Below, piece after piece: positions 25,372 to 34,921 of a stretch of 64,000 nucleotides of DNA. The stretch's first letter is position 1; each line of letters begins with the position of its first letter. Location of the stretch: assembly GCA_035380045.1 (NCBI GenBank), contig DAOSWM010000007.1, positions 19,696 to 83,695 of the forward strand. The letters are read 5' to 3'. Below the pieces are notes generated by a model. The model made no database searches. It saw nothing but the letters and a program-made list of their open reading frames with translations, and was not told where the DNA came from. The position numbers and the translations under genes were made by a program. This stretch comes from DAOSWM01 sp035380045 (GTDB lineage: Bacteria > Bacteroidota > Bacteroidia > Bacteroidales > Tenuifilaceae).

Positions 25372-27907
25372 TTACTCAGTGTATCGATCAATATTCACAA
25401 TAAATGCATCAGTAAATCCTAGCTCCTTTAACTTTTTGAGCTCATGGCTGGCCGATTCCTTGCTCATGAATTCCCCGTATATGTATTTATACAACGAATC
25501 TTTCCCTTTTACCTCTTTAACAGCAAAACCCTTGAAAAAGGAGTAATCTTCAATGGGCGTGGGTTGAGCAAAAACTTGTATTGTATATTTACTCTCTGAA
25601 TTTTTTAATTTTTCCCCAGTTACCGGTACTAGAGCAAGAAGATTGGTAAGATCTTTTTCACCAATTATTGTGGCATTAGGGAAGCCATTATCAATGCAGT
25701 AATTGAGCAACTCAATGGCATTTGATTTATACGAAAAAGAGCCAATAACATGAACATACTGATTCGCAGCCCCCTCAATACGAACGGGGTCAATCTTGGC
25801 GTAATCTTTCAAACTCATTAGATCCCTTTCATTTAAATCCTTACTAAATAGTTCAAGCTGAATGGTGTATGTTTGCTCTCTCGGTTTAAGATGTTCAGGC
25901 ACTGTTAAATCCTCCTCAATTTTCACCCCTGACTCCTTGTTTAAAACGGTTATGCATACCCTCCTATTCAAACTTCTTCCTTCGGGATTGTCAGTACCAT
26001 CGGGCTTATAGTTTGCAGCCACATTCTCAAAAACGCTTGCACCCCGAGGTACCAGCCTATTACTAGGAACACCTCTTTCTGTTAAATAATCGATAACCGA
26101 TTGTGCACGCTCTAACGAAAGTTTTTGGTTATACGCCACGGAACCTTTGCTATCGGTATGTCCACTAACTTCTAAAGTTAAATCATTGTATTTCTGCAAA
26201 AGATTGAGAACTTTCTCAATCTCGAATTTTGCATCTCGATTTAACTCTGCCCTATCAAAATCGAAAAGAATACTTTTAATTGCTAGGTATTCTCCCTCTG
26301 CTACTTTTTTAGGTGTTAGGGTAATATTAACAGGGAAACTTGGCTGGGAATACTCTTTTGGGATAATGAATGAAAGAGTATCATTCGCATAATTATCAGC
26401 TTCGGCAACTATTTTATATGAGCCAGGTTTAACGTTGAAAAAAAAAAAGTCCAGTAACGCTTTCTGGGTTGACCTCTCCTATTACAGAATCTGGTTCAAT
26501 TCTAACCAGCTTCAACCTAATTCCTTCCCCTTGTATTTCGTTGTTATCTGTTAACTTAACCTTCCCTTCAACAGGTATCTCGATATCGTTAAGCACTTTC
26601 CCAATGCTTAGCATGTATATCTGACGTGAATCAGGATTTCCCTCCTCCACTTTTGCCATTATTCCTTTTTCTTTTCCCATAGGGAAATAGAAAAGTTCAT
26701 CATCAGGAGTGTTTATTGGGTAACCCATATTAATTGGAGCAACCCAGTTCCCATTCGCATCCTTCTGAGAGTAGTATATGTCGTATCCTCCCATACTGTT
26801 ATGCCCCTGTGATGAAAAATAGAGGTACTCGCCATCAGGCGACAGGAATGGGCTCTCCTCGTTATGTGCAGTGTTAATAGTTGGCCCTAGATTTAAAGCA
26901 GGCCCCCATTCCCCATCGGAGTTAAGCTTGCTAACATAAATATCTAAACCGCCATACCCTCCCTTCCGAGTTGAGGTAAAGAATAGCAACTGTCCATCGG
27001 GCGATATACTTGCATGGGTTTCCCAGTTGCGGGAACAAACGTTTTTCCCAAGTTTAGAAACGGGTTGCCACTTGCCGTTAACCAGGTTACTATAGTATAG
27101 GTTTCCGGTTCCTTTATCGTTCTTATAAAGGAATATTTTTGTTCCATCATCGTTTATTGAAGTTGTATATACCTCTCCTTCAACACCAATATCAAGAGTA
27201 ATATTTACTGGAACACCCCATTTACTGTTTTCATCCTTCCGTACCCAAAAAACTCCATCGTAAAACTTCTCTTGCACGGTGAATACCATAGAATTACCAT
27301 CAGCCGAAACCACGGGGTTAAACAAGTACTTAGTCTCACCAAATAACTCAAGTAACTCTGCTGAAAGCTGAATGGGCGTTGCTGCCATAACTGCTGCTAA
27401 TTCACAAGCACGAATTTGTTGATTTACATAATCGAGATTATAAACATCCCTAGTGTCAAGCGTGTTCTTAAAAGTATTGTATGCTTCTAAAGCATTTTCA
27501 AGTTTCCCAGTAACCCTATAGGCTTCACCTAAATAAAAGAATGCGTTTGCAGGAGCACCTGTTTCCTTATACGAACCTTCTTGATATGAAGGGTTTATGC
27601 TTTTTACGGCTTCCTCAAGGTACGGTATCGCCTGATGCTTTAAACCAGGAATATTATAGTAACACAAACCTATCCGATATTGTAGATTAGCATTACTACT
27701 ACCCTCGTCGTATATTGATAAGTACAAGGGTAAAGCCTCTCTGTAATCCTGAAACAGGAAGTAGTACTCAGCATCAGAAAAGGTGGTCTTATAATCTAGC
27801 TGCTGTGCGAAAAGCATATTGCTTACCATTAAAAGTATAGTAACAATTTTTGTACTCTTTGTAAAGTGTCCTTTAAAAAAGGTGCGAACAAAAGAATTAG
27901 TTTCCAT
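25372..27907 (-). pseudogene. PorE-like TPR-PD40-CRD-OmpA protein interrupted by a frameshift at an 11-base homopolymer
   Basis: Two frames make one protein. The first (27907-26429) encodes a signal peptide, TPR helices (about 35-170), a PD40 propeller (about 190-440) and a CRD-like start, then runs into 11 T on the coding strand (26438-26448). There it reads F-F-F-Q-R-stop. Removing one T restores an uninterrupted frame to 25372. That frame adds the rest of the CRD, an OmpA domain (about 545-655; SILFDFDRAELN and LTLEVSGHTDSKGS) and a SPOR-like C-terminus, 844 residues in all. PorE links the type IX secretion machinery to peptidoglycan with this domain order. Whether the gene is broken, mis-sequenced or expressed by slippage is open. 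Confidence 0.85.
26438..26448 (-). other. Homopolymer A11/T11 at the frameshift site
   Basis: Eleven A on the plus strand. A 10-base run would put the upstream TPR/PD40 frame and the downstream OmpA frame together with natural sequence across the junction (G-L-F-F-F-N-V-K-P-G). Confidence 0.9.
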
Positions 27908-28002
27908 CTCTTATGGTTTTTCTTTTAGGGCTATAGGTTTTTTAAGGCTTTTTACAATTCTGATTCCATTTAAAAACAAAATCGAAAAAAAATTCACTTT
28001 AG

Positions 28003-28010
28003 CAAATATA
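28003..28010 (-). promoter_or_regulatory. Candidate -7 box for the PorE-like gene
   Basis: Minus-strand TATATTTG is an exact TAnnTTTG match, about 95 bases upstream of the ATG at 27907. The upstream element is not clear. Confidence 0.45.
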
Positions 28011-28125
28011 TGATAAAAAAGGAATTAAACATTAAAAAGAGCACTAATAGTTACTAACACCAATAAAAATTATATGGCCAAATACCGAAAATCTTTTACT
28101 AGTACGGACTTAACAGGTGTGTAGA

Positions 28126-29193
28126 TTAAAAGAAGTACTTTGCTGCAGGCTCTGCTGCTAAGTATGAGTCAATTAATGTTGGAATTGAGTAGGCGTCAAG
28201 TTCTGACTTTGGAGTTTGAATAAAATTTTTTTTAACAAATCTAGGTACTTCATTAAGTTCAACAATAAAAAATCGGGCATAGATTGTTTGATGACTTAAA
28301 ACATGTTTTACTGGGGGCGAAACATGTTTTACTTTTACATTTACACCTCTAAAAATTGTTCTCCACTCAGTTAACATCGCAACTTCTCCTTCATTAATCA
28401 GTGTATTGGTTTCAATAAGTGGGAACTCGTATAATGAAACCCAAATATCATTCCCCTTCCTCTTTGAAATAAACGTGTCATAGCCATAAACCATCATTAT
28501 ATAGTTAAAGTACCTATCCCGGGGCACATTCCTTTTCGGCTTCAATGGCAAACTATCAATAACGTTATTTCTATATGCGTAACAGTACTCCCGAAACGGA
28601 CAATCGTCACACTTTGGAGCCAATGGCGTACACTGTAACGCACCAAAATCGAGCAAAGCCTGATTAAACACATCGGGATGCCTCCTGTCCATTAGCTCCA
28701 ATACCAGATTAAAAAACTCTTTCTTCCCTTTAGATGTATGGGGCGATGAAAAAACACCAAAGATTCGTGCCATCACTCTGTAAACATTCCCATCAATGGC
28801 GGGAACAACCTGTTTAAATGCAAAGGAAGCTATGGCACCTGCGGAATATGGCCCAATCCCCTCAATTGTAATTAACTCATCATAGCTTCCGGGAAGTTTT
28901 CCTTTGTATTGTTTAACTATCCTTTTAGCAGCTTTCTGAAGATTTCGAGCTCGTGTGTAGTAACCCAATCCCTGCCATACCTTTAGCACTTTATCCTCAT
29001 TAGCATTGGCCAAATCGAAAACAGTAGGAAACTCACTTGTAAAGCGCAGATAGTACCCTAACCCTTGTGCTACACGGGTTTGCTGAAGAATTATCTCGGC
29101 AATCCAAATAAGGTAAGGATCTGTTGTGTTACGCCAGGGTAAATCTCGCTTGTTTTTATTATACCATGCAATCAAAAAACTTTTAAAATCCAT
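28126..29193 (-). CDS. mutY: A/G-specific adenine DNA glycosylase
   Basis: MutY removes adenine mispaired with 8-oxoguanine. Helix-hairpin-helix glycosylase: catalytic glutamate in IWIAEIILQQTRV (about residue 28), HhH and catalytic aspartate in VVPAIDGNVYRVMARI (about 125), then the four-cysteine iron-sulfur loop CTPLAPKCDDCPFREYC (about 180-196). A C-terminal NUDIX-like domain reads the 8-oxoG strand. Start at ATG 29193; the longer frame to 29253 would run into the HU promoter. Divergent from HU. In many relatives ssb-gldE-gldD follows mutY; here that block is elsewhere. Confidence 0.93.
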   Translation of the reverse strand: MDFKSFLIAWYNKNKRDLPWRNTTDPYLIWIAEIILQQTRVAQGLGYYLRFTSEFPTVFDLANANEDKVLKVWQGLGYYTRARNLQKAAKRIVKQYKGKLPGSYDELITIEGIGPYSAGAIASFAFKQVVPAIDGNVYRVMARIFGVFSSPHTSKGKKEFFNLVLELMDRRHPDVFNQALLDFGALQCTPLAPKCDDCPFREYCYAYRNNVIDSLPLKPKRNVPRDRYFNYIMMVYGYDTFISKRKGNDIWVSLYEFPLIETNTLINEGEVAMLTEWRTIFRGVNVKVKHVSPPVKHVLSHQTIYARFFIVELNEVPRFVKKNFIQTPKSELDAYSIPTLIDSYLAAEPAAKYFF

Positions 29194-29254
29194 TAAATCA
29201 AACTTTAATAAAAAAAATAATAGGTTTCTATTTCTTTTGTAAATATAAAACACT

Positions 29255-29262
29255 TATATTTG
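29255..29262 (+). promoter_or_regulatory. Candidate -7 box of the HU promoter
   Basis: TATATTTG, exact TAnnTTTG, 53 bases before the HU ATG. A TTTG exists at 29236-29239 but only 15 bases away, shorter than ideal; TTTC at 29231-29234 is better spaced (20). Confidence 0.55.
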
Positions 29263-29315
29263 CAATCCGAATTTAAAGTCACGCTTATAATTAACTGATA
29301 ATTAAATTTTTTAAA

Positions 29316-29600
29316 ATGACAAAAGCAGATATCGTAAACGAGATTTCCAAGAGCACTGGAATCGAAAAGGTAACCGTACAGAAAACTGTAGAAGCCTTTA
29401 TGGAAAGCGTTAAAGATTCTCTTGTAAAGGAGAAGAATGTTTACCTCAGAGGATTTGGTAGTTTCATAGTAAAAAAACGTGCAAAGAAAACTGCTCGTAA
29501 CATTTCTAAGAACACTACTATTATTATTCCTGAGCACTTCATTCCTGCTTTCAAACCTGCAAAATCTTTTGTAAACAAAGTAAAGAGTCACGTTAAGTAA
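29316..29600 (+). CDS. HU/IHF family DNA-binding protein
   Basis: A 94-residue histone-like protein that bends DNA. It opens with MTKADIVNEISKSTGIEK, followed by the dimerisation helices, then GFGSFIVKKRAKKTARN (about residues 46-62) and the DNA-contacting arm in the IIPEHFIPAFKPAKSF region. The usual Pro of the arm tip (NP) is replaced by a Thr-rich stretch (NTTIIIPE), as in several Bacteroidota HU proteins. Divergent from mutY and followed by the mS38-like and rng genes, a conserved Bacteroidota order. Confidence 0.93.
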   Translation: MTKADIVNEISKSTGIEKVTVQKTVEAFMESVKDSLVKEKNVYLRGFGSFIVKKRAKKTARNISKNTTIIIPEHFIPAFKPAKSFVNKVKSHVK

Positions 29601-29632
29601 TTTATTTTTAAACTTTTAGAAAACAATTAATC

Positions 29633-29725
29633 ATGCCAAGCGGAAAGAAGAGAAAGAGGCATAAGATGGCAACACACAAGCGGAAAAAACGCTTGCGCAA
29701 GAACCGTCATAAGAAGAAGAAATAA
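29633..29725 (+). CDS. mS38 (AURKAIP1/COX24)-like 30-residue ribosomal protein
   Basis: A tiny, extremely basic protein (30 residues, over half Lys/Arg/His) between HU and rng. It starts MPSGKKRKRHKMATHKRKK and ends in a run of lysines. The sequence matches the short proteins labelled AURKAIP1/COX24 domain in Bacteroidota, related to mitochondrial small-subunit protein mS38 and mycobacterial bS22. The expected place is the 30S decoding-side surface bound to rRNA. It lies 32 bases after the HU stop and just before a hairpin, so it probably shares the HU transcript. Confidence 0.85.
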   Translation: MPSGKKRKRHKMATHKRKKRLRKNRHKKKK

Positions 29726-29747
29726 CACTTAACAAAATTAAGTGTTT
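29724..29747 (+). terminator. Hairpin after the mS38-like gene
   Basis: AACACTTAA (29724-29732), loop CAAAA, TTAAGTGTT (29738-29746): a perfect 9-bp stem that begins within the stop codon. Only three T follow, so termination may be partial. Confidence 0.55.
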
Positions 29748-29761
29748 ACTAACCCCTACAG

Positions 29762-29796
29762 CCAACCTAAGGAGCCTATGCTGTTCTTTAGGTTGG
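29762..29796 (+). promoter_or_regulatory. Second hairpin in the rng leader
   Basis: CCAACCTAA (29762-29770) pairs with TTAGGTTGG (29788-29796), a perfect 9-bp stem with a 17-base loop, 43 bases before the rng start. No strong T tract follows. Could be a weak terminator or, since RNase E/G enzymes often control their own mRNA through leader structure, an autoregulatory element. Confidence 0.45.
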
Positions 29797-29839
29797 TGTT
29801 GTTTGTAACTACCTTACTGTTAATTAATTAAACACATTT

Positions 29840-31393
29840 GTGGTGAATACCGAACTGGTAATCGATGTTCGAGCATCTGAAGTTGCCATTGCTCTACTTG
29901 AAAACAAGCAACTTGTTGAAATCAACAAGGAAAGGAGCAATATTCAGTTCTCGGTTGGCGACATCTATCTCGGTAAGGTAAAGAAAATCATGCCAGGGCT
30001 CAACGCTGCATTCGTTGATGTTGGTTACGAGAAGGATGCTTTCCTTCATTACCTCGATCTGGGTCCCCAGTTCGAGTCGTTTAACAAGTATTTAAACAAT
30101 TCCCTTTCAAAGAAAGGGAAGAGCATTCCCATTTCGAAGCTCAAACTAGAACCAGAAATAGATAAAACAGGGAAAATTTCATCCATTTTAAACTCTGGCC
30201 AATCGGTTCTGGTTCAAATTGCAAAGGAACCCATTTCAACCAAGGGTCCCCGTCTAAGCGCAGAAATTTCAATTGCAGGCAGAAATATTGTTCTGCTTCC
30301 TTTTTCTGATAAGGTTTCCATCTCGCAAAAGATTTCCTCCCAAGAGGAACGAAAAAGACTCAAGCGATTACTGGAAAGCATTTTACCAAAAAACTACGGA
30401 GTTATTGTTCGTACTGCTGCCGAAGGCAAAAAGGTAGCCATTCTCGATGCTGAGCTCCGAAACCTCATTAAAAAATGGGAACTATCACTGGAAAGAATTA
30501 AAACCAGCCCTGTTCCCGGGCTAATTGCCAGTGAGTTGAAACGTACCTCAGCCTTTCTTCGCGACATGCTGAACGTATCGTTCAACAGCATTTACGTGAA
30601 CGACGATGGCATATTCAACGATGTGAAGGAGTACATCAGTACGATTGCACCCGAAAAGGAAAAGATTGTTAAGCTGTACGATGGCAACGTTCCCATTTTC
30701 GATAACTTTGGGATTGAGAAGCAGATTAAATCCCTCTTTGGCAAAACCATTTCATTCAAAAGCGGGGCATACCTTATTGTTGAGCATACCGAGGCTCTTC
30801 ACGTAATCGACGTGAATAGCGGAAACCGCTCGAAAGCCTCAAACGACCAGGAAACTAACGCTCTTGAAGTGAACCTCGCCGCCTGCGAAGAGATTGCCCG
30901 GCAGCTTAGGCTGCGTGACATGGGAGGTATTATCGTTGTCGATTTCATCGACATGCATCTGAACGAAAACCGACAGCTGGTTTACGAAAAGATGAAGGAA
31001 CTGATGGGGCGCGACAGGACAAAACACAACATTCTGCCACTCAGTAAGTTTGGCTTAATGCAGATCACCCGACAGAGGGTTCGTCCGGAAATGCACATCG
31101 AAACTCTTGAAAAATGCCCAACTTGTAAGGGAACCGGAGAGATTACTCCAGCAATTATTCTCGACGAAGAGATTGAAAACAAACTTGCTTTTCTTGTAAA
31201 CGAAAAGGGATTTAAAAAGCTTACTCTTAAAGCACATCCATACGTTTCGGCCTACTTAAACAAGGGGATACCTTGCAAACGAAGGAAATGGGCGTGGCGA
31301 TACAAGTGCAGCTTGAAGCTAATCCCAATTTCATCATACTCATTCCTCGAGTACCACTTTTTTGACAATACCGATAACGAGATAGAATTTTAG
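29840..31393 (+). CDS. rng: Ribonuclease E/G family endoribonuclease
   Basis: A 517-residue single-strand endoribonuclease for rRNA maturation and mRNA decay. N-terminal S1 domain (FSVGDIYLGKVKKIMPGLNA, split as GDIYLGKV and PGLNAAFVDVGY, about 37-70). The catalytic DNase I-like subdomain has the metal-binding aspartates in HVIDVNSGNRS (about 318) and IIVVDFIDMHL (about 366). The zinc-link CPTCKGTG follows near 432. It lacks the degradosome tail of E. coli RNase E, so it is RNase G-like. GTG start (29840 or 29843). A strong terminator follows directly. Confidence 0.93.
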   Translation: MVNTELVIDVRASEVAIALLENKQLVEINKERSNIQFSVGDIYLGKVKKIMPGLNAAFVDVGYEKDAFLHYLDLGPQFESFNKYLNNSLSKKGKSIPISKLKLEPEIDKTGKISSILNSGQSVLVQIAKEPISTKGPRLSAEISIAGRNIVLLPFSDKVSISQKISSQEERKRLKRLLESILPKNYGVIVRTAAEGKKVAILDAELRNLIKKWELSLERIKTSPVPGLIASELKRTSAFLRDMLNVSFNSIYVNDDGIFNDVKEYISTIAPEKEKIVKLYDGNVPIFDNFGIEKQIKSLFGKTISFKSGAYLIVEHTEALHVIDVNSGNRSKASNDQETNALEVNLAACEEIARQLRLRDMGGIIVVDFIDMHLNENRQLVYEKMKELMGRDRTKHNILPLSKFGLMQITRQRVRPEMHIETLEKCPTCKGTGEITPAIILDEEIENKLAFLVNEKGFKKLTLKAHPYVSAYLNKGIPCKRRKWAWRYKCSLKLIPISSYSFLEYHFFDNTDNEIEF

Positions 31394-31398
31394 CCAAC

Positions 31399-31428
31399 AA
31401 AACCGCTGCCAGGCAGCGGTTTTTTTAT
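31399..31428 (+). terminator. Rho-independent terminator after rng
   Basis: AACCGCTG (31401-31408), loop CCAGG, CAGCGGTT (31414-31421), followed by a run of seven or more T. Very typical terminator. Confidence 0.9.
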
Positions 31429-31540
31429 TTTCATACCTTCCAAAGCTACTAAATAGGAAAGGTTTTATATTTTTACCAAACTTTTATTGCAATAAATTGT
31501 TCTGTCAACAATCAAACAAATAATAAAACTACCTTACACG

Positions 31541-33556
31541 ATGAAAAAGAAACTCCTATTTTTCCTCTCTTTTGCAGCCTTCACTTTGGGAAGCGCCTAC
31601 AGCCAGGTAATGGATCCGGTTAGCTGGAAAGTTACGTCCCGACAGGTTGATGAAGTTAAATACGAGATTATTTTCGATGCAACCATTGAGAAAGATTGGC
31701 ACCTTTACTCTGCCGACATCCCTCCGGGAGGACCAATTCCAACAACTTTCATCTTCGATGAGTCAACACTTTTTAGCGTTAAGGAGGGTGTAAAACAAGA
31801 GGGTGAGTCGAAGAAAGAGCACGATGAAATTTTCGACATGGAGATTGAGTTCTTCTCTAACAATGCAAAGTTTACCAAAGAAATATCGCTTAACAATGCC
31901 AACCTAGGGGCAACCGTTTCGGGTGTTATCGAGTATCAAGTTTGCTTTGAGGACAAATGTATTTTTTTAGATAAAGAATTCTCCGTATCCATTGGTGAAC
32001 CAAAAACAGCAGAATCCGAACAAATTTCTGAACTAGCTACTTCAACTGAATCAAAGGAGACCTCAGAGAAAGACTCATCGCTACTGATATTTTTTATCAT
32101 TTCATTCGCAGCAGGTCTTGCCGGTTTGCTCACTCCCTGCGTATTTCCAATGATTCCCATGACCGTTTCTTTCTTCATGGGGAAACAGAAAAATAGATTT
32201 AATGCCATTGCGAACGCGCTGGTTTTTGGGATAAGTATAATCGTAATATACACGTCGTTAGGTCTTCTTGTTTCGCTAACAAACCTTGGCGCCAACTTTG
32301 CGAATCAAATTGTTTCGCACTGGATAACCAATGTTATTTTCTTCGTTCTATTTATGGCTTTTGCCGCATCGTTCTTTGGGGTTTTCGAGATTATGCTACC
32401 AAGCAGCCTCTCTACAAAAACCGATGCGAAAGCCGAGAAGGGAGGTTTTGTGGGTTCGTTCTTCATGGCGCTTACCCTTGTTATTGTTAGCTTATCGTGT
32501 GTAGGCCCAATTGTTGGTGCCATACTGGTTGAAGCTGCTTCTGGCTTAGGGCCACGCCCTATAATTGGGATGTTTGGTTTCTCGTTGGCATTCGCCATAC
32601 CGTTTACCCTTTTCGCCATTTTCCCTTCCATTATGCAGAAGCTGCCAAAATCGGGCGGTTGGTTGAACTCAGTAAAAATCGTCCTTGGTTTTATTGTTCT
32701 TGCCTTCGGACTTAAGTTCCTTGCCACCGTTGACCAAGCGTACCACATTGGATTCCTTGGACGCGAAGTTTACCTTGCGCTCTGGATTGCAATTTTCATA
32801 ATGCTAGGGCTTTACCTTCTGGGTAGAATTCGGTTCAAGTTCGACTCGCCAACGGAACACATCGGATTTTTCAGGTTACTACTGGCAATATTTACCTTTG
32901 CCTTCGTAATTTACCTAATCCCGGGAATGTTTGGCGCTCCCCTTTCAGGCCTTTCAGGCCTAATTCCTCCGAAAACAGGTCATAGCTTCGATTTACAGCA
33001 AATGATTGGACAAAGCGCTGTCAGCACATCAAAACAGAATCCACAAACCCTCTGCGAGGAACCCAAGTATGCTGACATACTTCACCTACCCCATGGACTT
33101 GAAGGGTACTTCGACTATGAGCAAGCGCTCGCCTGCGCTCGCGAACAGCAAAAACCAGTTTTCATCGATTTTGTAGGCCACGCCTGCTCAAACTGTAAGG
33201 TAATGGAGCAGAAGGTATGGAGCGACCCAAGAGTGCTGGAAATCCTTAGAAATGAGTTTGTAATAGTGGCGCTGTACGTTGATGAGCGCACAAAACTTCC
33301 CGAGTCGGAGTGGGTTACCTCAACAGTTGACGGGAAAGTTAAGAATACCATTGGAAAAAGAAATGCCGATTTTCAAATATCCCGATTCAACGTTAACGGT
33401 CAGCCTTACTACGTTCTACTTGGTAACAACGAGGAACTACTGGCGGAACCATATGGGTACAACCTCGATGTTGAGCAGTTTATTGAATTCCTTAACAAAG
33501 GGGTTGACAAGTTTAAGCAGAATCCCTTCAAATCCAATCTTATTCAAATAAAGTAG
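31541..33556 (+). CDS. dsbD: DsbD-type thiol:disulfide interchange protein (CcdA membrane core plus thioredoxin)
   Basis: Moves reducing power from cytoplasmic thioredoxin to the periplasm. Signal peptide (to about residue 21), DsbD-alpha-like domain (about 25-155, cysteines in CFEDKCIF), eight-helix CcdA core (about 180-470; the redox pair is in TPCVFPMIP near 203 and LSCVGPIVGA near 322). A C-terminal thioredoxin fold with GHACSNCKVME (CxxC, about 547-550) ends it. All six redox cysteines are present. Single gene between two strong terminators. Substrates such as cytochrome c maturation proteins or periplasmic isomerases are not in this window. Confidence 0.9.
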   Translation: MKKKLLFFLSFAAFTLGSAYSQVMDPVSWKVTSRQVDEVKYEIIFDATIEKDWHLYSADIPPGGPIPTTFIFDESTLFSVKEGVKQEGESKKEHDEIFDMEIEFFSNNAKFTKEISLNNANLGATVSGVIEYQVCFEDKCIFLDKEFSVSIGEPKTAESEQISELATSTESKETSEKDSSLLIFFIISFAAGLAGLLTPCVFPMIPMTVSFFMGKQKNRFNAIANALVFGISIIVIYTSLGLLVSLTNLGANFANQIVSHWITNVIFFVLFMAFAASFFGVFEIMLPSSLSTKTDAKAEKGGFVGSFFMALTLVIVSLSCVGPIVGAILVEAASGLGPRPIIGMFGFSLAFAIPFTLFAIFPSIMQKLPKSGGWLNSVKIVLGFIVLAFGLKFLATVDQAYHIGFLGREVYLALWIAIFIMLGLYLLGRIRFKFDSPTEHIGFFRLLLAIFTFAFVIYLIPGMFGAPLSGLSGLIPPKTGHSFDLQQMIGQSAVSTSKQNPQTLCEEPKYADILHLPHGLEGYFDYEQALACAREQQKPVFIDFVGHACSNCKVMEQKVWSDPRVLEILRNEFVIVALYVDERTKLPESEWVTSTVDGKVKNTIGKRNADFQISRFNVNGQPYYVLLGNNEELLAEPYGYNLDVEQFIEFLNKGVDKFKQNPFKSNLIQIK

Positions 33557-33574
33557 GAATTAAATTATAAGTTG

Positions 33575-33612
33575 AAAGCAGGTTAACCAAAAAAGTTAAC
33601 CTGCTTTTTATT
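33575..33612. terminator. Bidirectional terminator between dsbD and the DUF4105 gene
   Basis: AAAGCAGGTTAAC (33575-33587), loop CAAAAAA, GTTAACCTGCTTT (33595-33607), then T-rich sequence. A perfect 13-bp stem with A and T tracts on both sides, serving both convergent genes. Confidence 0.9.
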
Positions 33613-34803
33613 TTATGACCTCCGTGTTAGGAGGAACACTACTCCAAAACGAATAGCTAAAAGGAGTGCTATTGGGAATGCTGCAACAGGTAAATGCTGT
33701 GGGTTAATGAACCATGTAGCAACAACAAGTACCAATAGAATGGAGTTGCCCATAAAATACCAGGTTGCAATCCTTGCCATTTTTTTAACAAAAAGCAGAG
33801 GTATGGCGATAATGTACAATGGATTAGCCCACAGAATATTCATGTTCCATGGTGTTACCGAATGATCGGTAAAGAACCATAGGAACACAATAACGACACC
33901 AAGAATTCCTGTAAAAAGCAGAATTGTTATATCGAACCATCGGCTTAACTTTCTTCTTCGGTAATCAAAGTAGGTTAATCCCATTCCAACCGCCAAAAGA
34001 ATGATGAATAAGAAAAGAGGTTGGTCGAAAGCTTTCTTCTCGTTTCGAACCTTCCCTTCGAGTAACGTTTCAACCTCAGCGGTGAAGGGCTGGGTTATTG
34101 AGTCGGAATCAAAACTTGCATGCTTAAAAACGGTAAGCATGTGATCGGGCAGGAACATGTAGTCCCAAGGTTCGGCGGTTCTGTCGGCAAGCACGCCTAA
34201 AGCCAAATCGATTCCAAATCGTTCCCATGGTTTTTCAACTAGGTATGGTTGAAGAAGCTGCCTAAAAGTTTTGTTCTGCTCAAGAGCAGAGTAGTCGAAT
34301 TTTACCTTCTCGGGGAACGATTCAACAAAAATATCGCGGATCCTGGTTGCACAGTTATCGAAAAAGAAATCGTAGAGGTAGTATCGGTTCTCGGGCTGGT
34401 AGTTTGTTAGCAACGAGTCGAAAAGAAACTGCCGCTGGGGAAGGTCAATCTGTAGCTGCTGCTCAAAAATCCAGCGTTCCTCCATATCGTACTCAACCTT
34501 AAACCGGTTGTAGTAGGAAAGTGACAGAATATAGTTCAGCCTTCCCTTCACGAAGTTGGTGTAGAAGTTTGGATCGGAGAAATCGAACGTTCCGTAGTTA
34601 AAAACCACATCGATGTTGTTTGCCGGATCGGTAACCCGCACCGCGCTATGGCCAAACACCGAGTACAGCTCATCGCCAGGCGAACAGGTTAGAAGCGAAA
34701 TGCGTGAGCTGTCGGAAAGGGTTGGACTTAACTGTGCACTCACACCCTTTGCAAGAAACATGAAGAAAAATATAGCTAAGAAAAGAATCGTATGTTTTCT
34801 CAT
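33613..34803 (-). CDS. DUF4105 (Lnb N-terminal periplasmic-like) membrane protein
   Basis: A 396-residue protein: signal peptide (cleavage near VSAQ), a ~230-residue periplasmic domain, then about five transmembrane helices (~265-395). The periplasmic domain matches DUF4105, with LLTCSPGDELYSVFGHSAVRV (as CSPGDELYSVFGHSAVRV), FNYGTFDF and FFFDNCATRIRDI. The conserved His of GHSA and the Asn-Cys of DNCATR suggest a thiol or papain-like active site. Related domains occur in bacterial lipoprotein N-acyltransferase Lnb, but that enzyme activity is not shown for this family. Monocistronic. Confidence 0.8.
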   Translation of the reverse strand: MRKHTILFLAIFFFMFLAKGVSAQLSPTLSDSSRISLLTCSPGDELYSVFGHSAVRVTDPANNIDVVFNYGTFDFSDPNFYTNFVKGRLNYILSLSYYNRFKVEYDMEERWIFEQQLQIDLPQRQFLFDSLLTNYQPENRYYLYDFFFDNCATRIRDIFVESFPEKVKFDYSALEQNKTFRQLLQPYLVEKPWERFGIDLALGVLADRTAEPWDYMFLPDHMLTVFKHASFDSDSITQPFTAEVETLLEGKVRNEKKAFDQPLFLFIILLAVGMGLTYFDYRRRKLSRWFDITILLFTGILGVVIVFLWFFTDHSVTPWNMNILWANPLYIIAIPLLFVKKMARIATWYFMGNSILLVLVVATWFINPQHLPVAAFPIALLLAIRFGVVFLLTRRS

Positions 34804-34921
34804 AATTACATTAATGATGAATGAAATTGGCTCCCAAATGCTGTAAAGTTAACAGTAAATAGTTTTATCAACATGAATAGAAAGTAAAGATTTTATAAAT
34901 TCGCACATAAATAACTCAACT

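Noticed and set aside
29205..29591. 128-codon minus-strand open frame covering HU
   Set aside because: Antisense shadow of HU, with Phe/Tyr/Cys-rich composition and no family match.
32305..32748. 147-codon minus-strand frame opposite dsbD
   Set aside because: Lies within the membrane core of DsbD, whose frame has all redox cysteines.
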